Part shown: positions 1-7,509 of the stretch, piece by piece | Numbering within the stretch: the stretch's first letter is position 1 | Layout: every line of letters starts with the position of its first letter | Source: Lachnospiraceae bacterium | GTDB lineage: Bacteria > Bacillota > Clostridia > Lachnospirales > Lachnospiraceae | DNA length: 56,525 bases | Assembly: GCA_009774235.1 (NCBI GenBank) | Contig: VSNJ01000007.1 | Location: 1-56,525, forward strand | Direction of reading: 5' to 3' | Notes under the pieces: generated by a model | Seen by the model: only the letters and a program-made list of their open reading frames with translations | The model's database searches: none | Told to the model about the DNA's origin: nothing | Program-made: the position numbers and the translations under genes

Positions 1-311
1 TTAATGAACACTGTACAGAAGATTTAAACCTTGATAAAATTGCAAAACTTGCTGGTTTTAGTAAATATCATTTTACAAGGCTGTTTAAGCAAATTACTAC
101 TACTACTTTTTATAAATACCTCAACCTGAAAAGAATAGAACACGCCCAGAAATTACTTGCAAACCCTGGAATATCTGTGACTGAAGTTGCACTAAATTCT
201 GGTTTTTCAAGCCTTTCTGCTTTTATACGTATGTTTAAACTGATTAACCATTGTACTCCTACAGAATACCGCAATATGTTTATAAATGTTACACAAACCA
301 ATGATTTATAA
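1..311 (+). CDS. AraC-family transcriptional regulator, C-terminal fragment
   Basis: The open frame enters from the left edge (first full codon at 3) and ends at TAA 309-311, leaving about 102 residues. They form the double helix-turn-helix of AraC/XylS regulators: the first helix pair contains LDKIAKLAGFSKYHFTRLFK, and the second contains ISVTEVALNSGFSSLSAFIRMFK followed by the usual PTEYR end. The sensor domain is outside the window. The gene converges on the xylanolytic operon, and two direct repeats of AraC spacing lie upstream of that operon at 10529-10561, so it is probably the local activator responding to a xylan-derived sugar. That link is inferred. Confidence 0.85.
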   Translation, partial: NEHCTEDLNLDKIAKLAGFSKYHFTRLFKQITTTTFYKYLNLKRIEHAQKLLANPGISVTEVALNSGFSSLSAFIRMFKLINHCTPTEYRNMFINVTQTNDL

Positions 312-315
312 AGAT

Positions 316-394
316 TATACAGTTTCCATATTTCTTCTGTAAAACACAGTTACAGGTACAGCAATTCCACAAAAGAAACACTGGAAACTGTATA
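316..394. terminator. Convergent stem-loop between the AraC gene and the GH43 gene
   Basis: Perfect 13-bp arms at 316-328 and 382-394 (TATACAGTTTCCA and its complement), with further pairing inside (TTTCTT with AAGAAA). The element fills the gap between two converging genes, so it probably ends transcription from both sides. There is no long T-run, so it may work partly by RNA processing. Confidence 0.55.
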
Positions 395-404
395 TTAATA
401 TTAT

Positions 405-1955
405 TTATACTGCATCATATGACAACCATGCAAAATCCGCATAGTTACTGCTGTTTTCCCCATTGGAAGATGCATACATGCCAGCTGTACATCCTACAAA
501 ACCACCTGCCTCTTCAGTAGTATATGGAAGCAGGTTTATATTTTCTGCAGCCAGTTTTTGTTCTCCTTCTGTTTTTATATATACAGATGCTTTCTGGTTT
601 TCTGCCCTTAATATAATTTCTGCCATCCCTTTTCCAATTTCTGTTCCAGAGATAATATTGCTAATCCCCTTAATATGTTCTACAACATAGAACATATTAC
701 TGCTGCCTTTCTTTTTTATCTCCATACGCAGGTGGTTTTCATGGTTCTGGTAATATACTAAACCTGCACTTTCATTATTGGCTGGTGTAAATTCAAGCCC
801 TGTACGCACTTCAAAGCAATAATCCTTCTGGCGTATTCCAAGGTATGATGTATTAGTTTTATCTTCTATTTTTTCTTTCCTTGTAAACAACCTTAAAAAT
901 CCTTTTCTTGCTTTTAGTGAATACTGTTCCTCATTTCTTGTATGTATTCCAAGAAGCCTGTCATCCAGTTTGTTATCATAAAAATGCAAATGGTCATGAT
1001 GGGATATTTCATTAGCAAATCTGTATTCCTCTAACGGGATTTCCATGCTTTTACAAAGCTTTCCAATTCCAGGATTAATTACAGGCCAGCCATTTTCCCA
1101 TTCCACTTCTGCCAGGAATGATTCCCTTCCCATGCTGCTATGGCGCTTACATGGACGTGATGCAAGCATTATTATATACCAGTTGCCATTTCCGTCATCA
1201 ACAAGGTCTCCATGTCCTGCATAAATTACAGGATAATCCATACCAAGGTTTCTATGGGTAAAAACAGGGTTTCTTGGACAGCCTTCAAACCACTGGAATA
1301 AATTCCTGCTCCTTGCCACACTTATGCTGTGTTCTGGACCAGTACCGCCCTCTGCATGTAACAGGTAATAATAATCTCCAATTTTATAAATGTGTGGTCC
1401 TTCTGGCCATATAACATCTTTCAGGGCACCTTTCCATATTGCCATGCTTTCACCTGTAAGTTTCATCTGTTTTAAATCCAGTTCCTGTATCCATATTTCC
1501 CAGTCACCGTTATAACGTACCCCTTCTGGATTTGGTCTTGTGCCAGTATAATAACACTTTCCATCTGTATCAAAGAAAAGGCTTGGGTCAATCCCTTTAG
1601 CTTCTTCTCCAAGATAATATGGGCCAGACCATGGTCCTTCCGGTTTTTCTGCTGTTACTATAAAATTGCCACCATGGCTTACATTAGTAGTAATCATATA
1701 ATATGTACCATTATTATAACGTATAGTTGGTGCATATATTCCTTCTGATATTTCACTTCCATCTAGTGGAAGAAGTTCCTGCCTGTCAAGAATATTGCCT
1801 GCCTGTTCCCAATGTGCCAAGTCCCTGCTATGGAAAATGGGCACTCCTGGAAAATATGCAAAGCTTGAATTAACCATATAAAAATCCTTGCCCGCCCTGC
1901 ATATAGACGGGTCTGGATAAAATCCGCTTAAAACTGGGTTTACTGCTTTTACCAT
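405..1955 (-). CDS. GH43 beta-xylosidase / alpha-L-arabinofuranosidase
   Basis: A 516-residue glycoside hydrolase of family 43, last gene of the xylanolytic operon. The N-terminal five-bladed propeller carries the three expected acids: Asp15 in SGFYPDPSI (base), the Asp of GIDPSLFFD (pKa modulator) and the Glu of WPEGPHIYK (acid). The C-terminal ~190 residues match the beta-sandwich common in GH43 xylosidases (GH43_C2 type). No signal peptide is seen, so it should act in the cytoplasm on imported xylo-oligosaccharides. An upstream in-frame ATG at 1970 overlaps the ribosome site. ATG 1955 follows GGAGG at normal spacing and gives the usual family start, so it is chosen. Whether xylose or arabinose is released cannot be read from the sequence. 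Confidence 0.9.
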   Translation of the reverse strand: MVKAVNPVLSGFYPDPSICRAGKDFYMVNSSFAYFPGVPIFHSRDLAHWEQAGNILDRQELLPLDGSEISEGIYAPTIRYNNGTYYMITTNVSHGGNFIVTAEKPEGPWSGPYYLGEEAKGIDPSLFFDTDGKCYYTGTRPNPEGVRYNGDWEIWIQELDLKQMKLTGESMAIWKGALKDVIWPEGPHIYKIGDYYYLLHAEGGTGPEHSISVARSRNLFQWFEGCPRNPVFTHRNLGMDYPVIYAGHGDLVDDGNGNWYIIMLASRPCKRHSSMGRESFLAEVEWENGWPVINPGIGKLCKSMEIPLEEYRFANEISHHDHLHFYDNKLDDRLLGIHTRNEEQYSLKARKGFLRLFTRKEKIEDKTNTSYLGIRQKDYCFEVRTGLEFTPANNESAGLVYYQNHENHLRMEIKKKGSSNMFYVVEHIKGISNIISGTEIGKGMAEIILRAENQKASVYIKTEGEQKLAAENINLLPYTTEEAGGFVGCTAGMYASSNGENSSNYADFAWLSYDAV

Positions 1956-2012
1956 TATTTTTTCCTCCATTTCTTGTTATGGCTTTGGTACACCAGCATA
2001 AATTATGTGTTT

Positions 2013-3728
2013 TTATACTACATACCCAAATCCAAGTATTGTAAATTTCTTTTCTACATCTTCTTTTTTTATTTCTATATGTACAAAATGTCTTCCGTTT
2101 TTATTTTCATTAATTACCAGAGCAGGGTTGCAATGCAGCCATCCATTAATATAAGGGTCCGCTGTCCTTACCAGTTTATTGTCAATGTAAATATCTGCCT
2201 TTGCTGCATCAGTTTCCCCTGAATCTTTAAATACCAGTACAAGTGCCCGGCATACAATCCACATGTCAAAATATGGCATATCTGTATTGCTTCCATCATA
2301 GTACCAGTTATAAGGAAACTGTGGAACAGGTTCAAGTGAAGCATCCATCTCCACACATTGCAATATATTGTCTGTACCAGTAAAACCACCAGGAATTATT
2401 TCTGCTTTATTATAAGTATTCCTTTTATCCAGAAGCTTTATATCTTCAAATGTACTGCCAGTAAGAGGTTCTTTTAATAACAGCTTACTTGTACTTTTTT
2501 TCTGGCCTTCCAGGTTTTTCCTAGTTTCTGCCTGCTTGTACAGATATAAAAGACAGTCTGCCATAATCTTATGCCCGGCATTAGAAGGATGGTAAATATC
2601 ATAGAAAAACTGGTTTTTAGTTAATACTCTTCCTTTGCCATCTTTTTTATAAAACTGTTCTGTTACTGCATTTTTTATGCTAACCATTGGCAAGTTATAA
2701 TACTCCCCTACAGGTATCATACGTTCTTGTAAATTGCTGTCATCAGCAAATACAGAAAATAAAAGTATTACTGCTGGCTTACAGTGCATCTTTAATACCT
2801 TTCTTATAAGGCTTTCATAAAAAACACCTTTTGTTTCATCACCTTCATCATTTACAGCAAATTCAATTATAACAATGTCTGGTTCTACTATATAATCCCT
2901 TAGTACATCACGCTCAAAACGTATTATTCCAAGTTCTGATGGTGTGCCTCCTACTCCAGCTTTAATAAAATGTACATTATTTCCAGTTCCATATTTATCT
3001 TTAAAACCACAATAAGATTTATATGCATAACATCCTGTATTAATTGGCACCGCACCAGCCCCTTGTGTTATTGACCCGCCTATATATGCAATACATATAT
3101 CCCTGCCGTTTTTTGATTTGTCTATTGCACGTTTAAGCCTTGTAGTATCTCCCATTGATACCAGTGAACTGGCAATTATATGTTTATAGTCTTTACAGTT
3201 AAAATCAATTTCCTTTTCTTCGTTAATTTCTGGTGCAGAATAGCCATCATTAAGGTAAAACCTTACATTTAGTTTTGCAGTCTGCCCAGGTTTTTCCATA
3301 ATTACCTTAATCTGACCAGGCTTAAAATCATCTTCCTTCCAAGTAATTTTATCAAGATAAATCCTTATTTCAGTACCATTTCCTTTTAAATATAATTTTA
3401 ATTCAGTGCCACCTCCATATATGTCATTCCTGCCATACATCTGGAGTATAAATAGAACATTTTCTTCTGGGTCTGGTGTTTCAACAGAAACCCCTATACT
3501 ATGTACCAGTTTCTTAAAACCTTCTGTATCTTCAAGAAGCCTAAGTTCTGTTCCATCTGTAATTCCTCCAGTAATCTTTGCACTGTTTATAAGCCTTCCG
3601 TCATCCTGGTACAAATATTGTATGCCTCTGCCATCTTCCATTTTTGTACCAAAAATATCTTTATTTTTTATAATATAAAAGAAATCCCTTTTTTTCTCTG
3701 GGTCTTTTGGCGCTGCCAGTCCATTCAT
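2013..3728 (-). CDS. SGNH-fold carbohydrate esterase (putative acetylxylan esterase)
   Basis: A 571-residue protein with an N-terminal beta-rich domain of about 190 residues, a central SGNH/GDSL hydrolase and a C-terminal beta domain of about 150 residues. Catalytic blocks visible: Ser219 in GGSITQG, a glycine block (GVGGTPSELG), the Asn block FAVND, and Asp377/His380 in YDIYHPSNAG. Such enzymes remove acetyl groups from xylan, and its place between a chemoreceptor and a xylosidase supports this role. No signal peptide is seen, so it likely acts on imported oligosaccharides. Upstream TTG/GTG codons are in frame (from 3740), but ATG 3728 follows GGTG at good spacing and ends the leader element at 3726-3843, which probably controls its translation. 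Confidence 0.8.
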   Translation of the reverse strand: MNGLAAPKDPEKKRDFFYIIKNKDIFGTKMEDGRGIQYLYQDDGRLINSAKITGGITDGTELRLLEDTEGFKKLVHSIGVSVETPDPEENVLFILQMYGRNDIYGGGTELKLYLKGNGTEIRIYLDKITWKEDDFKPGQIKVIMEKPGQTAKLNVRFYLNDGYSAPEINEEKEIDFNCKDYKHIIASSLVSMGDTTRLKRAIDKSKNGRDICIAYIGGSITQGAGAVPINTGCYAYKSYCGFKDKYGTGNNVHFIKAGVGGTPSELGIIRFERDVLRDYIVEPDIVIIEFAVNDEGDETKGVFYESLIRKVLKMHCKPAVILLFSVFADDSNLQERMIPVGEYYNLPMVSIKNAVTEQFYKKDGKGRVLTKNQFFYDIYHPSNAGHKIMADCLLYLYKQAETRKNLEGQKKSTSKLLLKEPLTGSTFEDIKLLDKRNTYNKAEIIPGGFTGTDNILQCVEMDASLEPVPQFPYNWYYDGSNTDMPYFDMWIVCRALVLVFKDSGETDAAKADIYIDNKLVRTADPYINGWLHCNPALVINENKNGRHFVHIEIKKEDVEKKFTILGFGYVV

Positions 3729-3843
3729 AATTTGCACCAAGCCTCAAGCAGAAATTCCTGCATTTTCATTTGAGGCGCAAACACAAAGGATGAAAGATAT
3801 GTGTTTGCATTTTACCCTTTCTTCTATTTTTCTTTCACCTTTA
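3726..3843 (-). promoter_or_regulatory. Leader element copy 1: leader ORF with switchable hairpins before the SGNH esterase
   Basis: In minus-strand sense this 118-nt stretch runs from an A/G-rich lead (AAAGGT, then GAAGAAAGG) through a leader ORF to the esterase start codon. GCAAACAC (3808-3801) pairs with GTGTTTGC (3784-3777). GCCTCAA (3776-3770) pairs with TTGAGGC (3747-3741). TTTGCGCC (3781-3774) can alternatively pair with GGTGCAAA (3738-3731), which holds the probable ribosome site of the esterase gene. The same design occurs upstream of minC at 44437-44549. I do not recognise it as a named riboswitch class. Confidence 0.6.
3766..3810 (-). CDS. Putative 14-residue leader peptide, copy 1
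   Basis: ATG at 3810 follows AGAAAGG at good spacing. The frame encodes MQTHIFHPLCLRLK and stops at TGA inside the loop of the second hairpin. The copy upstream of minC encodes a 17-residue peptide sharing MQT, F6 and LCLR, with the same stop location. Conservation of ribosome site, start, length class and stop position suggests real translation. The shared residues could also be a by-product of conserved RNA pairing. Confidence 0.45.
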   Translation of the reverse strand: MQTHIFHPLCLRLK

Positions 3844-3885
3844 CTTCTTTCCTGCACTTTTTGTGTATTGTTTAAAAATTTATAA

Positions 3886-5949
3886 TTATAACTGGAATGA
3901 ACCTAAAATTTCAACCAGAAAATCAGCTTTTGTATGCAGCTGTTTTGCTAAACTGTCCAAATCTTTAATCGCATCTGATTGTTTTAACGCTGCCAGGCTT
4001 ACATTTTCTGAACATTCTGACGTTTTTGCAGATACTGCAGATATATCTTCAATAGTTCCAAGAGTCTTATTCCTTGATATATCCATATCATGTACATTAT
4101 TTGTAATTGTTTCCAGTGCACCCGATAAATTATCTATCTGGCTTCCAATTTGCATAAATGACTGTGTTGTCCCTGATACTATCCCTGACTGTGAAGATAC
4201 AGCCTGTTCGGTTTCTTTTGCTGCCAAGACAACATCATTTGTCTGTTTTATAATTTCAGTAACAATTCCAGATATCTGTCCTGCTGATTCTAAACATTGT
4301 CCAGATAGTTTTCCTATTTCTTCCGCCACAACTACAAAGCCCTTTCCAACATCACCAGCACGTGCCGCTTCAATAGAAGCATTTATAGACAAAAGACCTG
4401 TCTGTTCAGAAATATCATTAATAGCAGATACAATTATACTTATTGACTTTGACTTTTTCTCAAGTTCCTGTATTGAAGATATTACATTTCTTGTTATACT
4501 AGTAGTTACTTCTGTACTTTCGCCCAGCCCTTTTATTATATCTATCCCTGAGCTTATTGTTTTACCTGTTTCTACAGCAAGCCTGCTTATTTCCATTGTA
4601 TTAGCACTTACATTGCTAATAATCCCTGATAAAAGTTCCATATTGCCAAGACAGTCCACTGAACCTTTGTCAAGCTTTCCAGCACCAGTTTCAATTTCAG
4701 CAGCCACATTTTTAATATTCTCTGAAGTTTCTATAAATACATTGGTGGCTTTTGCTACATAAGAAATAGTATCATTTAATTCTGAGCTTACACTTTTTAC
4801 ATCTTCAAGTATTGCTTTCATCTGGCTTACTGTCTGGTTGACACCATCACATAAAAGCCCAAATTCATCCCTGTTCCTGCTTTCAAGATGTACTGTTAAA
4901 TCACCACCAGCAACTTTGTGAAGTTTATGTAAAATATAGTTAATTATACCTGATATTTTTCTTGATATTAAAAGGCCAAGAATTAATGCCAGTATAGCAA
5001 ATACTGCTGTAAGTAGAAATGATACCATTTTTATTTCTTTGGTTTCAGCCAGCAGCCGTCCCGAAGGTATAACTGCTGCGACAAGTGCATTTCCAGTTTC
5101 CATCTTTCCATACACAAATAAGCTTTCATTGCCATTTATAACAGCCATCTGGTTTCCTGTTGGTTCTGCTGCTGCAACTGCCTTATTATAGATTTCTGTG
5201 CCATAAATTAATGTATTTTTTATTTCTATTCCTGGTTCTGCATAAAATTCTTTGCCATCACTTGTAACCAGTACCACACAGCCACCTTTTCCTGTATCTA
5301 TTGATGCTAATACACTACGTATAAATTCCCTGTCAATATCAACTATTAAACATACATCCTGTCCCTGGAACCTGCGTGCAATCCTTACGCTGTAAGCCTG
5401 TGTATCTATACCAAGCACACCATCAGCTTCTTTATCTTGCCCAAATAAAAGCCAGTCGTTAGGATTTGCATTAACTATGGCACCCTGCCCTGTTTCCATG
5501 TATGCACTGTAAGCATCAGCAGGAAGCAAAGCTTTGCCGCCCTGCAGGCTTCTTCCACCATCTGCAATAAAATACGCCCCGCCTGCCTTTTCATCCATAG
5601 ACAGTTTGCTTACAAGCCTGCTGTTGTATTTCTTTTTCAAATTGCTTGCTTCAATAATATCCATCTTTCCGCCAAAAAATGTCCTTAAACTGCTGTCTGT
5701 AAAATAGTTTTTAAATTCATCTATTTCACTTGAAACAGCAAGGTTTATATATTTCTGCTGCATACCCACAGTCTGGCTTATAGACTTTTTATAACTGTTA
5801 ATAATTGCCTTTGATGCACTGTTATAAGAAACACTTCCAAGAACAAGTATTCCAATTACAGGTATAAGAAAACAGATAATAAGACGCAGGGAAATACTTT
5901 TATAGAATGGAACTTCTAAACTATGCCCTTTTTTACTTATTCTTTTCAT
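3886..5949 (-). CDS. Methyl-accepting chemotaxis protein in the xylan operon
   Basis: A 687-residue transmembrane chemoreceptor: TM1 near residues 20-45, an extracellular Cache-like sensing domain of about 260 residues, TM2 near 305-330 (LLTAVFAILALILGLLI), a HAMP segment, then the cytoplasmic signalling coiled coil with the hairpin tip ISEQTGLLSINASIEAARAG. It should pass ligand occupancy to CheA/CheW. Its gene overlaps the end of the upstream GH43 gene by 17 bp, so the two are translationally coupled. ATG 5949 is preferred over ATG 5955 because GGAGG stands 9 nt before it. Sitting between glycosidase genes, it probably senses a xylan-derived sugar or aromatic acid, which is an inference. 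Confidence 0.93.
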   Translation of the reverse strand: MKRISKKGHSLEVPFYKSISLRLIICFLIPVIGILVLGSVSYNSASKAIINSYKKSISQTVGMQQKYINLAVSSEIDEFKNYFTDSSLRTFFGGKMDIIEASNLKKKYNSRLVSKLSMDEKAGGAYFIADGGRSLQGGKALLPADAYSAYMETGQGAIVNANPNDWLLFGQDKEADGVLGIDTQAYSVRIARRFQGQDVCLIVDIDREFIRSVLASIDTGKGGCVVLVTSDGKEFYAEPGIEIKNTLIYGTEIYNKAVAAAEPTGNQMAVINGNESLFVYGKMETGNALVAAVIPSGRLLAETKEIKMVSFLLTAVFAILALILGLLISRKISGIINYILHKLHKVAGGDLTVHLESRNRDEFGLLCDGVNQTVSQMKAILEDVKSVSSELNDTISYVAKATNVFIETSENIKNVAAEIETGAGKLDKGSVDCLGNMELLSGIISNVSANTMEISRLAVETGKTISSGIDIIKGLGESTEVTTSITRNVISSIQELEKKSKSISIIVSAINDISEQTGLLSINASIEAARAGDVGKGFVVVAEEIGKLSGQCLESAGQISGIVTEIIKQTNDVVLAAKETEQAVSSQSGIVSGTTQSFMQIGSQIDNLSGALETITNNVHDMDISRNKTLGTIEDISAVSAKTSECSENVSLAALKQSDAIKDLDSLAKQLHTKADFLVEILGSFQL

Positions 5950-7495
5950 CCCCATACACCTCCTGTCCAGTCTGGAAGCCAGAAAAATCTGCTATCCCGC
6001 CAGCAAGTCTTGAAGAATAATAAGATAATGCAAACCTATATCCTGTAAAATGGCTAAGTTTAAATACCATTTTCAACGGGTTTCCTATTTCTTTCCATTT
6101 TCCATTTTCTTTATAGAAGAAATATGCTTTATCCTTGCCATCTGTAAAATCACAGGTTATTTTTAAACAAGCCTTTTTACCTGCTTTAACTTTTGCACAT
6201 TCCACTGGTACATGGCGGACATCATCTGGAATACCAGTTTTGCTGCTCTCTGGCAACCCCTTTTTTTGTAATACTATTTCATATGCATCTTCCCTTCTGG
6301 TTAATGCAAGGAAACCATAAAATTCCTGGAAAGCGCAAATTCCTGCATAATCCCCGTTATTTAAACCGCTTCCGTCTATCTGTACTTCTGCTGTACAGGC
6401 AGGTCCATACATACGCTGTGTCAGTGTATTTTTTGCCATTGTAACATTACTACTTAACCTGTCTGTTTTTATTATTAAGTGCCCTGGCTTAGAAGTAACT
6501 GACCATAAACTGTTATCTGGCTCATGGTTCCACTGCCATGCTTTTTTTAAATGTATTTTTCCTTTATTGTCTGCTTTGTACAAGAAATTATCACTTTCAT
6601 TTAAAGGTTTATAAATATGCCCTGGTCTTGTACTTGTAATTTCTATCTCTTCTGGAACTTTTCTGCCATCTGGAATAAATAACCCATCTTCAATATGCAT
6701 TGGAACAAGGAAAGGGCAGCGCCCCACAGCGCCCCTGTCCTGAAAAAACATTCCATACCACTTTCCATTATGTGCCTGTACTATGCCTCCCTGGGCAACA
6801 CCTGCGTTTATATAGCCAAATGAATCATCAAGTATGTCACCACCTTTAAACTGTCCGTCCAGTGAATCTGACACATAACATGCTTCCATCCGGCGTCCGT
6901 TTCCATTCTTTGCCCAATGTATAAAAAAGGCATAATATTTTCCATTAATTTTATATAAATGTGTCCCTTCAAACCCAAGTTTATAATTATCACTATCTTC
7001 AAGAACCATACGGTCCAGCCCGCCTTTTAACGGGCCTGATAAATCAGGTTCCAGTTCTGTAATATATATCTGGCGGTTTCCATACATTATATAAATCCTG
7101 TCATCATCATCAAATAACAGGGAAGCATCATGGTAAAACCCTTCTATATACTGTTTCTTCCATGGTCCATAAATATTTTCTGACTGGAACAGGTATGTTT
7201 TTCCTGTATCATTTGCAGCAAAACATACATAAAAAACCCCTTTATGGTATCTTAAGGAAGCAGCCCACATTCCTTTTCCATAAATACCTTTCCCATCAGA
7301 AAGTTTCTGTCCTTCTGTACTGTCAAGGGTATCATATACATATGAAATTATTTCCCAATGGCACAAATCATATGAACGCAATATCACTGCACCTGGCATA
7401 AAGTGCATAGTTGTACTAACCATATAGTACGTATCTTCTGCCCGGATTACATCTATATCTGGATAATCCGACCATATAACTGGATTTCTGGCCAT
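5933..7495 (-). CDS. GH43 glycosidase (xylosidase / arabinofuranosidase type)
   Basis: A 520-residue family 43 enzyme. Expected acids are visible: Asp in WSDYPDIDV near the N-terminus (base), Asp in YHDASLLFD (modulator) and Glu in GFEGTHLYK (acid). After the propeller, about 200 C-terminal residues form the beta-sandwich that often follows GH43 domains. No signal peptide is seen. The frame is open 27 codons further upstream, but ATG 7495 follows GGAGGGGG at 5 nt and matches the family start. It lies 14 bp after the fusion esterase gene and overlaps the chemoreceptor gene. It probably removes xylose or arabinose from oligosaccharides, with a specificity different from the GH43 enzyme at 405-1955. 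Confidence 0.9.
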   Translation of the reverse strand: MARNPVIWSDYPDIDVIRAEDTYYMVSTTMHFMPGAVILRSYDLCHWEIISYVYDTLDSTEGQKLSDGKGIYGKGMWAASLRYHKGVFYVCFAANDTGKTYLFQSENIYGPWKKQYIEGFYHDASLLFDDDDRIYIMYGNRQIYITELEPDLSGPLKGGLDRMVLEDSDNYKLGFEGTHLYKINGKYYAFFIHWAKNGNGRRMEACYVSDSLDGQFKGGDILDDSFGYINAGVAQGGIVQAHNGKWYGMFFQDRGAVGRCPFLVPMHIEDGLFIPDGRKVPEEIEITSTRPGHIYKPLNESDNFLYKADNKGKIHLKKAWQWNHEPDNSLWSVTSKPGHLIIKTDRLSSNVTMAKNTLTQRMYGPACTAEVQIDGSGLNNGDYAGICAFQEFYGFLALTRREDAYEIVLQKKGLPESSKTGIPDDVRHVPVECAKVKAGKKACLKITCDFTDGKDKAYFFYKENGKWKEIGNPLKMVFKLSHFTGYRFALSYYSSRLAGGIADFSGFQTGQEVYGDEKNK

Positions 7496-7509
7496 AACCC
7501 CCTCCAAAT

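Noticed and set aside
3726..3843. Cyclic-di-GMP (GEMM) or other known riboswitch before the SGNH esterase
   Set aside because: The GEMM core blocks GGCAAACC, GCAAAGCC and the tetraloop receptor are missing, and neither copy fits purine, SAM, TPP, FMN, cobalamin or preQ1 consensus as I know them.
3863..4762. A 299-codon plus-strand open frame opposite the first chemoreceptor gene
   Set aside because: It is the antisense of the repetitive coiled-coil signalling domain, with no ribosome site and Ser/Ile-rich composition typical of shadow frames.
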